Below are positions 48,267-59,043 of a stretch of 64,000 nt of DNA, piece after piece; within the stretch, counting starts at the first letter, position 1; each line of letters opens with the position of its first letter. The notes below the pieces were generated by a model. The model searched no databases and had not been told where the DNA came from. It worked only from the letters and a program-made list of their open reading frames with translations. Origin of the DNA: Anaeromyces robustus (Eukaryota > Neocallimastigomycota > Neocallimastigomycetes > Neocallimastigales > Neocallimastigaceae); contig MCFG01000234.1 of the NCBI GenBank assembly GCA_002104895.1, positions 45,001 through 109,000 of the forward strand, written 5' to 3'. A program made the translations under genes and the position numbers.

Positions 48267-49326
48267 ATAAAAAATTAATATAATATTAATTACTAAAAAA
48301 TAAATTAAAAATTTTGGTTTAAATTTCCCCCTATGAAATGATTCATACTTTAATTATAAGTTATTCTATAATAACAAAAATTATTAATAATAAATAAGAA
48401 AAAAAAAGTAAAAAATAAATAAAAAAAAAGAAAAGAAAAAGAAAAAATTTAGTATATAATATATATATAATTATATATCTTATAATTTATATATTTTTAT
48501 ATATTTTACAATTTGAATATCTTGAAATATTCAATTAATTTTTATAATTATATTTAATATGAAGTCATCATATTTCAACAATGAAAAAAAAAATCAGGTT
48601 ATAAAAAAAAAAATGAACAAAAATATTATAACATTTTATAAATGTTATTACTACAATATTTAATTTTTTTTAAAAAAATATACATAAAATGATACTTTAA
48701 TAATATTAATAGGAATCATAATACCATGAAATTAATTTTTTAATTAAATATAAAAAATAAATTCATTTATTTTATTAAATATAAAATTTATAGGACAATA
48801 AACAAAAAAAAAAAAAAAGTTTTTTTTTTCATTTTTTTTTTTACTTAATTTTTTTTATTTATTTATATTGTTTTATTTTATTTTTAATAATATTTAAATA
48901 TTAATAATATCACTTAATACAAAATAACCTAAGAAATTTCTTATAATAAATCTTATTTAATATAAAGTTCATTTATTAATCATAATTTTTGGATATTTTA
49001 TGATAAATGATTTACATAATTAAATATTATATTTAATAAAATTGAATAATTTATTAATATAATTTTACATTCTGTACTACCATTACAATAGCTAAAATAA
49101 TAATAAAAAATAAAAAAAATTTTTTTATTAATATCATAAAATAATAAAATTAATATGAACTATTAAAAATAAAATATTATGAACTATTAAAATTAACTTT
49201 ATTTTTAATTATTGTTTTTTAATGATAACATTTTAAATATTAAAATTAAAATATTAAAGTATCAATTCTTTCTTTTTTCTTCTAAATTAATTATGTGTAA
49301 TACAATTTAAATAATAAAGAAAAAAA
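48267..49326. other. 5' intergenic region of the second GH11 gene
   Basis: Includes the upstream block shared with the other GH11 (48980-49095), poly-A/poly-T runs near 48810-48845 and AT-rich DNA. No gene is seen. Confidence 0.55.
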
Positions 49327-49335
49327 TATAAATAG
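49327..49335 (+). promoter_or_regulatory. TATA box of the second GH11 gene
   Basis: TATAAATAG about 237 bp before the ATG, followed by a TTTTTCTTTCTC pyrimidine run as in the paralogous promoter. Confidence 0.6.
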
Positions 49336-49572
49336 AACTGGTTTTTCTTTCTCTTTTTTTTTCTTCAATATAATTATTTAATAAAAAATAATTATTAAAT
49401 AAGATACTCAATAATAATAATAAAAATCTAAAAACTAAAAAAAAAAAAAATAAAAATAAAATAAAATATAAATATTTTATAAAATTTTATATTTTAAATA
49501 TTTTATAAAAAAAAATAGAAAAAAAAGTTTTTTCCTTTTGCTTTAAACAAAAAACAAAATATTTTTAGAAAA

Positions 49573-50760
49573 ATGAAGTTCTCTGTCGTTCCAATTATTT
49601 TATCTTTAGCTACTTCTACTTTTGCTCAAAGCTTTTGTAGTGCTTCAGGTCACTCTGGTCAAAGTGTCACTGAAAGAAGTAACAAAGTTGGTTCCATAAA
49701 TGGAATTGGTTATGAATTATGGGCTGATAGTGGTAACAATAGTGCTACTTTTTATGCTGATGGTTCATTCTCTTGCTCTTTCCAAAATGCTAAAGATTAT
49801 TTATGTCGTAGTGGTCTTTCCTTTGATAGTACAAAGACTCATCAACAAATTGGTCACATGTACGTTGACTTCAAACTTGTTAAGCAAAATATTCAAAATG
49901 TTGATTATTCTTATGTAGGTATTTATGGTTGGACTAGAAATCCACTTGTTGAATTCTACGTTGTTGATAACTGGCTTAGTCAATGGCGTCCAGGAGATTG
50001 GGTTGGTAACAAGAAACATGGTGATTTCACTATTGATGGTGCCACTTATACTGTTTATGAAAATAGTCGTTATGGTCCATCTATTGATGGTGATACTACT
50101 TTCAAACAATACTTCAGTATTCGTCAACAAGCTCGTGATTGTGGTACCATTGATATTACTGCTCATTTTGAACAATGGGAAAAACTTGGTATGACTTTAG
50201 GTAAAATGCATGAAGCTAAAGTTTTAGGTGAAGCAGGTAGTACTGGATCAGGTACTAGTGGTACAGCTGATTTCCCATACGCTAAAGTTTATATTGGTTC
50301 TGGTAATGGTAACAACAATAGTGGTAATAACAATAATTCTGCTACTAAAACTGTTCCAAGAACTACCACAAAGACTGTTCCATACACTTCTTCTTCTTCT
50401 AAAACAATTCCACGTACTACTACTTATTATACTAAAACAATTCCAAATAGTACCACTAAAACTATTCCAGGTACTACTACTTATACTAAAACAATTCCAA
50501 ATAGTACCTCTAAAACTATTCCAGTTAGTTCTACATCAAAGACTGTACCAACTACTACTAGAACTAATAGTGGTAGTACTCAAACTAATAATGCTGATTA
50601 CTATTACAGTTGTGGAGCTCAAGATTGGGATTGTAAAACTCAAAAGTCCAATGAATGTTATGCTACTCTTAACCAATGTTGGGCTCAACCATATAGTAGT
50701 ACTGTAGCTGAACAATGTGCAGCTATTGATAGAATGTGTCAAAAGATTTGGACTAATTAA
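49573..50760 (+). CDS. GH11 endo-beta-1,4-xylanase with Thr-rich linker and unassigned 6-Cys C-terminal module
   Basis: 395 residues, intronless. The signal peptide (1-18) and GH11 domain (about 22-241; Glu127 nucleophile in PLVEFYVVDNW, Glu220 acid/base in VLGEAGSTG) are over 90 % identical by eye to the gene at 42946. After a short Asn run comes a linker of about 85 residues built from KT[IV]P and TTT repeats, probably O-glycosylated. The final 50 or so residues (YYSCGAQDWDCK ... CQKIW) contain six Cys and two of the Trp typical of sugar-binding faces. They match neither CBM1 nor the fungal dockerin. I cannot name this module; carbohydrate binding or protein docking are both possible. Expected activity is xylan backbone cleavage outside the cell. 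Confidence 0.93.
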   Translation: MKFSVVPIILSLATSTFAQSFCSASGHSGQSVTERSNKVGSINGIGYELWADSGNNSATFYADGSFSCSFQNAKDYLCRSGLSFDSTKTHQQIGHMYVDFKLVKQNIQNVDYSYVGIYGWTRNPLVEFYVVDNWLSQWRPGDWVGNKKHGDFTIDGATYTVYENSRYGPSIDGDTTFKQYFSIRQQARDCGTIDITAHFEQWEKLGMTLGKMHEAKVLGEAGSTGSGTSGTADFPYAKVYIGSGNGNNNSGNNNNSATKTVPRTTTKTVPYTSSSSKTIPRTTTYYTKTIPNSTTKTIPGTTTYTKTIPNSTSKTIPVSSTSKTVPTTTRTNSGSTQTNNADYYYSCGAQDWDCKTQKSNECYATLNQCWAQPYSSTVAEQCAAIDRMCQKIWTN

Positions 50761-51692
50761 TTATGATCAAATATTTTTTTTTAATTAGAAAAATAAAGAA
50801 ATAAATAATTAATTAATTAAATATAAAAATAAATAAATGAATAAATAAATTTTCTTCGATAGAAAAAAAAAAGCATATAGATTATGCATAAAAAAACAAA
50901 AAAATAAAAAAATGTATAAAAAATGTATAAACAATTAAAAAAAAAACGTAAAACCAAAATATATAGAACAAAACATAGAACAAAATAAAATAAAAACCAA
51001 ATATAAAATATATATATATAAAATATTTACGCGTTTTCATTACAAAAAGAAAAAAAAATATATATATGTAAAAAAAAAATAAAGCAAAAAATATATACAT
51101 GGTTCAATTACCAATATTAAATATGATATATATAATCAATATATATATAAAACAAATATATAAATAAATAAATTTATATATAAATAAAAATAAATATATA
51201 TGTAAATAAATAAACATATATATTAATCAATATATATATGATATGAATAACATAATTCATATCAATTTTTAAGAAAAAAAAAAAAAAAAATTCAATCTTT
51301 TAAGAAAAAAAAAAAACTTTTAAATCTATTTTATAAAAATTAAAAATTATATAAATATATATATTTTTTAAAATGTATATTTAATATATATATATGTAGA
51401 ATATAAAATAGAATATAGAAAAAAAATTAAATATATATATATAAATAAAATAAAATAAATAAATAAATAAAAAAAAAATAAAAAGAAAAAGAAAAAAAGA
51501 AAAGTATTTTTAAATTATATTAGTAACATTTTTGTGTTTTTTAATTTAAAATAAAAAAAAATATAAATTTATATACTTTTTTAATATTATATAAATAATC
51601 ATTAATAATAATTAATAATAATTATTTCTATTTTATTTAAATATTCCATATAATAAATTCTAAAAAAACAAAGAAAAAAAGAAAAAAGAAAG
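50761..51692. other. 3' intergenic region of the second GH11 gene
   Basis: A-rich DNA with many ATATAT and AAATAAAT runs. The hydrophobic frame on the minus strand at 50882-51100 is low-complexity. No gene is recognised before the tRNA pair. Confidence 0.55.
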
Positions 51693-51766
51693 CACTCACG
51701 GCGGGACTTGAACCCGCAATCTTCAGATTAGAAGTCTGACGCCCTATCCGATTAGGCTACGCGAGC
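51693..51766 (-). tRNA. tRNA-Arg(UCU)
   Basis: Same 74-nt sequence as the other two copies, 7 nt after tRNA-Glu on the same strand. The intervening CTTCATA is also conserved with the 40.4-kb pair, so the pair was duplicated as a unit. Confidence 0.95.
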
Positions 51767-51773
51767 CTTCATA

Positions 51774-51845
51774 TTCCGCGTCGGGGAATCGAACCCCGGC
51801 CGCCACGGTGAAAGCGTGGAATCCTAGCCACTGGACCAATGCGGA
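51774..51845 (-). tRNA. tRNA-Glu(UUC), neighbour of the LTR retrotransposon
   Basis: 72-nt cloverleaf with anticodon TTC. It differs from the 40.4-kb copy by a C for T that turns the lowest anticodon-stem G-U into G-C. The A6-C67 acceptor mismatch is retained. Its 5' end lies 14 bp from the LTR at 51860. Confidence 0.95.
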
Positions 51846-51859
51846 TTTCTTGAATTTCA

Positions 51860-52999
51860 TGATAAATTCGTCTATTATCTTAATTTGAAAAATGCCTTCA
51901 AAAGTGATAATAGCTTTATCAAGAATAATAATTTTGTAGATACTTACTTAATTCTTTATAGTTCTTGTTTGAAAGTCAATTCCTTTTCTAAGTTTACTAC
52001 TTTACTTCACTAAGTTTTTGATAATTATTCCTTTAATTATTAATTTTATTTATTAAACTTCTTTAACTATAATTTTTATTTGGTTACACTAAAAATTATT
52101 TATAATACGTTTTATTATTTAATTTTTAATATTTTATATTTTATTTATTATTTTATTAATTTATTGTTTTATTATTGTTTTATTTTATAAATTTGTTATT
52201 TAAATTTATTATTTTATTATTTTATAATTTTATTATTTAAATTTGTTATTTTAACTAATTCTAATTTTATTATTAGTTTTATAATTATTATTAAATTATT
52301 ATTATATTTTATTATTTTATTTTGGTTATTATTTACTATTCTAATAACAACGAAATAATTTTTATAAAATTTTTACATGTATTTATATTTTTACAATAAT
52401 TTAAAGTATTTATAATATTTAATAATAAAATAAATAAAAGAACAATTTTTATTATAGAAAAGAAAATAAAGAATAAAAATGATAAATAAGAATAATTTTT
52501 ATTATATAGAAGAAATAAAAGAATAAAGAAATAGAAATTATTTCTATTTAATTTATGAATAATAATCATTTAATGATTATCAGCTAAATTAATAATTTTA
52601 ATTATTAATTTTGTTATTTACAACTTTTTAACTATTTACATTTATTATTTACAATTTTTAATTATTTATAAGTTTTAATTATTATTAAAGATTTATTTAA
52701 TTATTTAAAAATTATTTTTCTTTTGAATTTTATTATTAATATTTTTATTAATATTTATTTTATTCTAGAAATTATTTTATTTAATTTATAATTAATATTT
52801 ATAATATTTATTCTCTTTTTATTTATTTCTTTCTAGAAAACTTAATTATTTTTTGTATACTATTAAGTTAGTATACTGACTAATTTAATTTTAGGTTTAA
52901 TTAATATTTATATTATATTTTATTTTAGTTAAAATTTATGGTAAATTTTTAATATTAAATTTACCAGGAATTATGATTTAATAATTCCATTGTTTATCA
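51860..52999 (-). repeat. 3' LTR (left in the window)
   Basis: 1140 bp, with the 7-bp inverted termini TGATAAA/TTTATCA. It is near-identical to 59626-60764; differences seen are one A/G substitution, one G/A substitution and a 1-nt change in a poly-T. A 77-codon frame lies inside both LTRs but is low-complexity and probably not expressed. Confidence 0.93.
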
Positions 53000-53011
53000 A
53001 TTCGTCGACCC

Positions 53012-56000
53012 TTAAGAATTGACTTCGTCCCTTGAAGTCGGGGGATCTTCTGGTATAACATAAGGAAAAACATTTTTGATATGAACATTTCTATCTAAAA
53101 GTTTACCAGTAGATGGATCTTCTAAAACTAATGTATTAAATTTTTGTTTGTTTACAACTTTGTAAGGACCGTAAAAATATGGATCTAGTTTACTTCTACC
53201 TATAAGTCTTAGCATAACATAGTCACCTGGTTTATAATTTTTCTTTAATGCATTTTGGAAACCTATTCTATGTTCCCAATATTTATTTGCATACTCAGAA
53301 TATTCGGTAGCTTGTTGTACCCAATTCTGATGTCTTAAAAATCTACGAAATATATATTCTTCATCTGTTTCCTGTGGATCTTTATGTATATCAGGAAACA
53401 TAACTTCTAACGGCCAAGTATCCCTGCGACCATAAAGAAGTTCAAAGCTACTGAATTTTGTTTTAGAATTTTTAGTTGTTCTTAAAGCCCACAGAGCAGA
53501 TGATAGATATTCATCCCACTCTGATTCTTCTTCAACTAACAATCTTAATAACTTACCAATTTCTCTATTTCTATTTTCGATCATGCCATTTGATTCTGGA
53601 TGATGAGGAGAAATATAATGTACCCATGAACCATAAAGATCAATCATCATTTTGGTTACTTCAGAAATAAAGGAACTTCCGTTATCAGTAATAATAATTT
53701 CTGGTGGACCATGTCTTGCAAATACTTCAGTCAAAAATTTTATTACTTCAATAGATTTTATGTTGGGAATAGCTTTAGCTTCAACCCATTTTGTAAAATA
53801 ATCTACTAAAGTGATTATATAATTATTACCATTTTTAGTCGTTGGTAAAGGACCTATAATATCAAGAACAACTCTTGTGAATGGTCGTTCAACAGGAGTA
53901 GAATTATTTTCAGTATTTTTAGGAAAAGATTTTGGTCTACAAGTTTGACACTTGTGGCAACTTTTAATCCACATTCTGACATCATTCCAGATGCCAGGCC
54001 AATAATAAGATTGCATTATTCTATTTGTAGTTTTCTCCGCTCCCTCGTGTCCTACTAAATGGGCACGATTTATTATATCCTTCTTATCGTTATCTTTGTA
54101 TATTACTTTTAAATATAAATTATCATCTTTTTTATAGTAAAGTGTATTATCAATAACTTGGTATTTTTTTGTAAAGTATTTTATTATTCCTTCAGGAAGA
54201 TCAAGATCTCTTGGGTTAAAATCAGCTAGTATTGCATTAACACATTGTACGATTTCTTCTGAATTTTTAGAGGGTAATCTTGATAATGCGTCTGCGAATA
54301 CGTTTTTCTTTCCTTTTTCATATAATAATTGAATTTTATATTTATTGAATTCTTCTATCCATCTAGTATGGCGGTTAGATATAGGTATGCTTTTCTTAAA
54401 GAATCCTACTAATGGTTTATGGTCTGTAATAATTTTTGTAGGATTTTTATTACTTAATATATAAGGTCTAAAATGTTTTAAACTAAATATAACAGCTAAT
54501 CCTTCAAGATCTGTTACGGAATAATTTTTCTCAGATGTGGAGAGAGTTCTACTAATACAACATATTGGATGTTCTAGATCATCCCCTTCCACCTGTAAGA
54601 GAACACCACCAATGCCCTTGGTAGAAGCATCAGTTCGAATAATAAATTCTTTATTAAAATTTGGATAACTTAAAATGGGATCTGAAAGTAGACATTCTTT
54701 AATGTTTTGAAAAGCTTCTTGACATTCCTTTGACCAGATATACTTAGTATTTTTCTTTAAAAGTTTAAACAAAGGATCTGCAATAATTGAGAAATTTTGA
54801 ATGAATTTTCTGTAATAGCTAGCTAGACCTAAGAAAGAACGTAATTCACTAACATCTTTAGGACTATCCCATAGAGCAATACTTTGCACTTTTGAAGGGA
54901 TTGTTTTTAATCCTTTAGATGTTAACACATGTCCTAAAACTTCAACACTTTCTTGGAAAAATTTACATTTTTGAAGGTTTAGTGAAAGATTGTATTTTTC
55001 AAAGATTTTGAAGACTAGGTTAAGATGCTTTAAATGTTCTTCTAAAGACTTAGAATAGATTACAATATCGTCTAAATAAACAAAGAGACATTTGCCTATT
55101 AATGGCAAAAGTATTCTATTCATTTCCCGTTGAAATGTAGCGGGAGCATTAGTAAGCCCGAATGGCATTACTTTAAAATTGTAATTACCGAATTTAGTAG
55201 TGAAAGATGTTTTTTCGATATCTTCTGGATTCATTGGGATTTGGTGATATCCAGAATATAAATCTAATGCTGAGAAAATTACTGCACCACTAACTGAGTA
55301 AATTAATTCTTCTATAAACGGTAAAGCGTAAGAATCTTTAATGGTTATTTCATTTAACTTACGGTAGTCGATGCAAAGTCTCCATTTTCCATTTTTCTTT
55401 CTGACTAAAAGAACTGGAAATGACCAAGGCGAATGTGAAGGAATTATTAGTCCTTTATCTAATAATTTCATAATTTCTTCTTTTAAAATATCTGAATGTT
55501 CTTTGGACAGCTTATAAGGTTTAAGTTTGATAGGTATTTCTGTAGTGGTTTTAATTGAATGCGGTTCTAATTTGGCTGTACTTAGTTGAGACATAGAAGT
55601 AGCCATACAATTTTTAAACTTAAGAATTAAATTTTCGAATTTATCCTTGATATCTTTTGGAACGGCTTCAATAATTTTATTTAGAGTTTCCATAAATTCT
55701 TGTTGTTGTTCATATTTTTCTACAATTATAGAATTTATGAGAGGCATTCTTGGTTCACTATTAATGATATATGTTATTTTCTTTATACTATGTTTTGTTT
55801 TCTGGTAGATAGCATCATCATCTGGATCAATGAAAAGACGATACTTCTTTTGAATTCCTCTACCAAATATAAGTTCAAAATATGGGTTAGTATAGTTTAT
55901 AATGTAAAATTTTTCATTTATTGTTAAGTTATTATTAACGTTTATTTTTAACTCAACATAACTATCTGCAGAAACTGTAGTACCATCAGCAATAGTAATA

Positions 56001-56758
56001 TCTTCTGAATTCTCACAATATTTAATTGTTTTATTAGAAAGTTTATCTAGACCAAGAGTGGTTATAACGTTTACGTTGGCACCGGTATCATAAAGTATTT
56101 TGAAAGTTTTGTTATCTATTTCACCACAAATTACAGGGATATTAGTGTTAGTTAAAGAACAAAGGATTTTCTCTACTCTAGGTTTACATCCTTGTTCAAA
56201 TTCTTTCCTAAGAGATGGACTTGCGGATAATAATTGCGACAAGCTAATTTTTGGAAATAGGTTATTAGCTTCTTCGGTTATACTAAATTTTTCATTTTCA
56301 TTTAACATTTGAATACTAGTCATATTTCTTTTTCTAATGGGTTTTTGTTTTTCTGTTTCTTTGTTATTATTAACTGTTTCACTTTCAACTTTTTCATTAT
56401 TCGTAATGGTGGGTTCTGGTTCTTTATTTGTATCTTCATCTTCTATTTCTACCATAGAAGTGTCATTAATATCTTGTTCGCTAGATTCTGAAGTACTTAT
56501 TTTTCTTCTTCTAGCATCTTTAATCAATTTCTTTTGCTGTTTTACAGCTTTTGTTTTTGGTTCATTTAATATAGAAGGTTTTACGATTGATTTATTATTC
56601 GGTTTATTAGGAGTTTTTCTTTTTTGTACTGCATAGATAAAATTTTGAGGATCTTCATCTTCAATATTACTTTCATATTCAGATTCTATTTCATTTTCGG
56701 TTGCAATTTTAGTTATATTGGGAGATTGCCTACTCCCAATTACTAATTTAAATGATCG
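53012..56758 (-). CDS. pol: Pol polyprotein: protease, reverse transcriptase, RNase H, integrase
   Basis: The open frame runs from just upstream of the gag stop to 12 bp before the LTR (1248 codons). It has no ATG near its start and is in the -1 frame, so it is expected as a Gag-Pol fusion of about 1590 residues. Residue numbers count from the TTG at 56527. Protease has DTGA at 147-150. Reverse transcriptase has LDLYSGYHQI and YLDD at 484-487. RNase H has TDAS at 632. Integrase has the zinc finger H823-x3-H827...C857-x2-C860, the triad D889, D948, E984 with 35 residues between the last two, and a C-terminal GPY motif at about 1120. No chromodomain. All motifs are intact. Confidence 0.95.
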   Translation of the reverse strand, partial: RSFKLVIGSRQSPNITKIATENEIESEYESNIEDEDPQNFIYAVQKRKTPNKPNNKSIVKPSILNEPKTKAVKQQKKLIKDARRRKISTSESSEQDINDTSMVEIEDEDTNKEPEPTITNNEKVESETVNNNKETEKQKPIRKRNMTSIQMLNENEKFSITEEANNLFPKISLSQLLSASPSLRKEFEQGCKPRVEKILCSLTNTNIPVICGEIDNKTFKILYDTGANVNVITTLGLDKLSNKTIKYCENSEDITIADGTTVSADSYVELKINVNNNLTINEKFYIINYTNPYFELIFGRGIQKKYRLFIDPDDDAIYQKTKHSIKKITYIINSEPRMPLINSIIVEKYEQQQEFMETLNKIIEAVPKDIKDKFENLILKFKNCMATSMSQLSTAKLEPHSIKTTTEIPIKLKPYKLSKEHSDILKEEIMKLLDKGLIIPSHSPWSFPVLLVRKKNGKWRLCIDYRKLNEITIKDSYALPFIEELIYSVSGAVIFSALDLYSGYHQIPMNPEDIEKTSFTTKFGNYNFKVMPFGLTNAPATFQREMNRILLPLIGKCLFVYLDDIVIYSKSLEEHLKHLNLVFKIFEKYNLSLNLQKCKFFQESVEVLGHVLTSKGLKTIPSKVQSIALWDSPKDVSELRSFLGLASYYRKFIQNFSIIADPLFKLLKKNTKYIWSKECQEAFQNIKECLLSDPILSYPNFNKEFIIRTDASTKGIGGVLLQVEGDDLEHPICCISRTLSTSEKNYSVTDLEGLAVIFSLKHFRPYILSNKNPTKIITDHKPLVGFFKKSIPISNRHTRWIEEFNKYKIQLLYEKGKKNVFADALSRLPSKNSEEIVQCVNAILADFNPRDLDLPEGIIKYFTKKYQVIDNTLYYKKDDNLYLKVIYKDNDKKDIINRAHLVGHEGAEKTTNRIMQSYYWPGIWNDVRMWIKSCHKCQTCRPKSFPKNTENNSTPVERPFTRVVLDIIGPLPTTKNGNNYIITLVDYFTKWVEAKAIPNIKSIEVIKFLTEVFARHGPPEIIITDNGSSFISEVTKMMIDLYGSWVHYISPHHPESNGMIENRNREIGKLLRLLVEEESEWDEYLSSALWALRTTKNSKTKFSSFELLYGRRDTWPLEVMFPDIHKDPQETDEEYIFRRFLRHQNWVQQATEYSEYANKYWEHRIGFQNALKKNYKPGDYVMLRLIGRSKLDPYFYGPYKVVNKQKFNTLVLEDPSTGKLLDRNVHIKNVFPYVIPEDPPTSRDEVNS
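56703..56752 (-). promoter_or_regulatory. -1 ribosomal frameshift signal (slippery site plus predicted pseudoknot)
   Basis: In transcript sense, T TTA AAT (56752-56746) directly precedes the gag TAG and is a canonical X XXY YYZ heptamer. A -1 slip continues into the open pol frame as TTA GTA ATT. After a 6-nt spacer (TAGTAA) comes a perfect 7-bp stem, TTGGGAG with CTCCCAA (56739-56733 and 56724-56718). Its loop end GCAAT (56729-56725) can pair with ATTGC at 56707-56703, forming an H-type pseudoknot. Heptamer type, spacing and structure all fit known -1 frameshift sites. Confidence 0.88.
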
Positions 56759-57783
56759 TTATCATCAGGGCATTCTTCTGCTTTATGCCCAATTCGTTGG
56801 CATAGTACACAAAAGTTTATTTTTAAATTTTCTAATTTCTTTGTGATTTCATTTAATTCTTCAGTAGTAGGTTTGGGATATCTTAATAGGTTTCTTCTTT
56901 GTTCAATCCCTTTGTTAATATTTTCTCTAGATTGCATATTGTAACGATTATTGACATTATTATTATAATTATTACTATTATAGTTATTATTATTAGAAGT
57001 ATTCTGGTTATAATTATTACTAGGGTTAGGGTAATTAGTATGATAATTATTATTATAATTATTATTATAATTAACATTGTTTTTGTTATTGTTATTTCTT
57101 AAATTTGTGGTAGGGATGAATTCACTTTTATAATTATTATTATAATTTCTATAGTTGTTATATTGATTATTTTTAAAGGTTTTTATTTCGTTTTTATTAT
57201 TATGATTATTTGTACTTTTTCTAGGAATATTAAGTGAGTTTTTATTTTTATTTTTATTTTCTTCTAATAAATCAAAAATTTTTCCTTTTTTCGAAGTTAT
57301 TTTCATTGCTTCTTGTAATGTGGAAGGTTCTTCTTCTAATAATGCTTCGTAAATTTTACTCCAGTTTCTAAAAGCATTAATATAATAAGAAGCAATTACT
57401 TGGTCATTTAAATTTAATTTAATTTGATTACATAACGAATTAAATCTTACATCAAAGTCAGATATTTTCTCATCTTTTCTTATAGTAATAGTAGACAACT
57501 CTAATAACTTTGCATTTTTGGAAGTAGATCTCCTATAATGTTCTTTTAAATTTTTGATGATTTCTTCATAATCATCAGGAATAGTCTTATTTAAAGAGTT
57601 GTACACAATAGTTCTAGCAGTATTGGTGGTTAACGATATTAAATATTCAATCTTTTCATTATTTTCTATATTATTGGACTTGCACCACCGTTCAAACGAA
57701 AAATACCATTCATCAAAAGAAATTTTGTCACCTCCTAATATAGGTAACCGATTAAAAGTAATTACTTTAGTAGAGTTTTCCAT
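56743..57783 (-). CDS. gag: Gag polyprotein
   Basis: 346 residues from ATG at 57783 to TAG at 56743. The N-terminal 180 residues resemble the retrotransposon Gag capsid domain (WYFSFERWCKSNNI, then LLELSTITIRKDEKISDFDVRF and YYINAFRNW). The middle is a long Asn/Tyr-rich low-complexity segment (about 190-300). The C-terminus carries one CCHC zinc knuckle (C325-x2-C-x4-H-x4-C338), which binds genomic RNA. It forms the virus-like particle. The stop codon follows directly on the slippery heptamer used to enter pol. Confidence 0.92.
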   Translation of the reverse strand: MENSTKVITFNRLPILGGDKISFDEWYFSFERWCKSNNIENNEKIEYLISLTTNTARTIVYNSLNKTIPDDYEEIIKNLKEHYRRSTSKNAKLLELSTITIRKDEKISDFDVRFNSLCNQIKLNLNDQVIASYYINAFRNWSKIYEALLEEEPSTLQEAMKITSKKGKIFDLLEENKNKNKNSLNIPRKSTNNHNNKNEIKTFKNNQYNNYRNYNNNYKSEFIPTTNLRNNNNKNNVNYNNNYNNNYHTNYPNPSNNYNQNTSNNNNYNSNNYNNNVNNRYNMQSRENINKGIEQRRNLLRYPKPTTEELNEITKKLENLKINFCVLCQRIGHKAEECPDDNDHLN

Positions 57784-58655
57784 TATATTAATTTCAATAT
57801 TTAATTAATTAATAATTTATTTATATGTTTATTATTTGTTCACTTAATTATATTACAAAATTTATTTATTTATTATATATATTCACTTAATTAGGTTATA
57901 AATTTATTTACTTATTATTCACTCAATTATATTATAAAGTTTATTTATTTGTTTATTATGTATTCACTTAATTATATTATAGAATTTATTTACTTATTAT
58001 TTATTCACTCCCTTATGTTATAGGATTTATTTATTAAAAATGGTTAAGGGATTATACTTTTATTATAAATTATTTAATTTATATTTATTCTTACACTTAA
58101 TTATTTTTAGAAAAATTCTTTATTTGTTTAATTATAATTTTATTATAAATTTATTTAATTTATTTTTATTCATACACTTAATTATATAAAAGATTTATTT
58201 ATTAATTAATTTCTTTATTAAATTATATTTTTATTATTATAAGTTTATTCGATTAATATTTTATTAATACACTTTAATTATATTAAGGATTCATTTATAT
58301 GTATGATATTTATACGCTTAATTATATTAAGAATTTATTTGTATCTATGATATTTATACACTTAGTTATAATATTTATACACTTAATTATTTTAGGAATT
58401 TATTTATATATATAATTTTTATACACTTAATTTTATTAGTAATTTATTTATATATATAGTTTTTATAAGAATATGATTATCTGTCGAATTTACTTTACAA
58501 TTAATTATTATTATACTTTAATTTATTAAATATATATAGATGTTATTTTATTATTAATGTCCTTTAAAAAAAATTTTTTTTAGAAGCAGAGTTTTAAGAT
58601 ATTTCAGTAGTTTATTATTATTTATTATTATTGTGGTAATTTAAATAATATAATA

Positions 58656-58728
<73 letters not shown>

Positions 58729-58994
58729 TATTATTATTATTATGGGTACACTTTATTAATAATGTTTATTATATATAAGGTAATAGTTATATTTTCGACC
58801 TCCACGTATTATATATACTTTCTCTAATAGTTTTCACACTATTATTTTAATAATATGTTACTCTCCTATTAGATTTTCTATTCTATACGTGCTCTACTCT
58901 CTATAGCTAATCACCTCTTGAGTTATAATAAATTAACGCAACCTAGAGTCAAGCTCCAATAGTTTATTGTTAATAAATTATAACCTATATAATA

Positions 58995-59043
<49 letters not shown>

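Noticed and set aside
56755-56775. CTGATGA near the end of gag as a hammerhead ribozyme core
   Set aside because: No GAAA core or matching stems nearby; it is explained by the PDDND codons of Gag.
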